DNA of 30,503 bases from assembly GCA_963588595.1 (NCBI GenBank), contig CAVAIA010000014.1, positions 1-30,503 on the forward strand. Reading direction: 5' to 3'. Position numbers and translations under genes: made by a program. Positions within the stretch are counted from its first letter, which is position 1. Each line of letters opens with the position of its first letter. Origin of the DNA: Phoenicibacter sp963588595. Its GTDB lineage: Bacteria; Actinomycetota; Coriobacteriia; Coriobacteriales; Eggerthellaceae. A model generated the notes under the pieces. That model saw only the letters and a program-made list of their open reading frames with translations, had not been told where the DNA came from and searched no databases. Shown one piece after another: positions 30,466 through 30,503 of the stretch.

Positions 30466-30503
30466 CTTGCTTTTACCATGTCAGCGAAAATTCTACCAGT
30501 TCC

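Overview
The window reads as chromosome of a low-GC Actinomycetota, most likely of the class Coriobacteriia. This is inferred from the actinobacterial-type housekeeping sigma factor with a long Lys-rich then acidic N-terminus, the Gram-positive style Tad (Flp) pilus locus without a secretin, and the AT-rich coding style. The species cannot be named from sequence alone. TGA is used as a normal stop by several genes (permease, tadC, hipA), so the standard code applies.

Bases 1-15150 look like ordinary chromosome. They hold the 3' end of priA, rpoD/sigA, a tRNA-Asn followed after about 22 nt by a TPP riboswitch, and a thiamine-precursor ABC transporter (permease plus lipoprotein) with no ATPase gene beside it. 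A tight minus-strand tad pilus operon follows (cpaB, cpaE, cpaF/tadA, tadB, tadC, flp, small pilin-like, two TadE-like, a large TadG-like protein, then a DUF192-like and a zinc-ribbon gene). Divergent from it is an RlmD/TrmA-family RNA m5U methyltransferase.

Bases 15150-25980 are an accessory and defence region that starts at the 3' end of the methyltransferase gene. It holds a hipBA-type module with a probably leaderless antitoxin, a flavodoxin interrupted by TGA at a conserved Trp, an AhpD/CMD-family protein, a PIN toxin with its antitoxin, an R-M pair (double-HTH adenine methyltransferase and convergent nuclease-like gene), and a reversed-order HipA-like kinase with an adaptor-HTH partner. 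A TetR gene diverges from a seven-TM membrane protein. Between them lie decayed pieces of a type I R-M locus (two hsdS tails sharing a 44-bp direct repeat, one hsdR head), a collapsed AAA ATPase and a ferredoxin remnant.

Bases 25990-30503 differ in codon style (Firmicutes-like, richer in cag/ggc codons) and begin with the tail of a large serine recombinase, so they look like imported element cargo. They hold a small HTH gene and a GmrSD-like (DUF262-DUF1524) restriction protein under a near-consensus promoter, DUF6508 and TIGR04076 proteins, a LOG-family protein, and a GNAT acetyltransferase preceded by a fragment of an rlmD 3' end. That fragment is a direct repeat of the true rlmD 3' end at 15117, which suggests a 14.8-kb island bounded by att-like sites.
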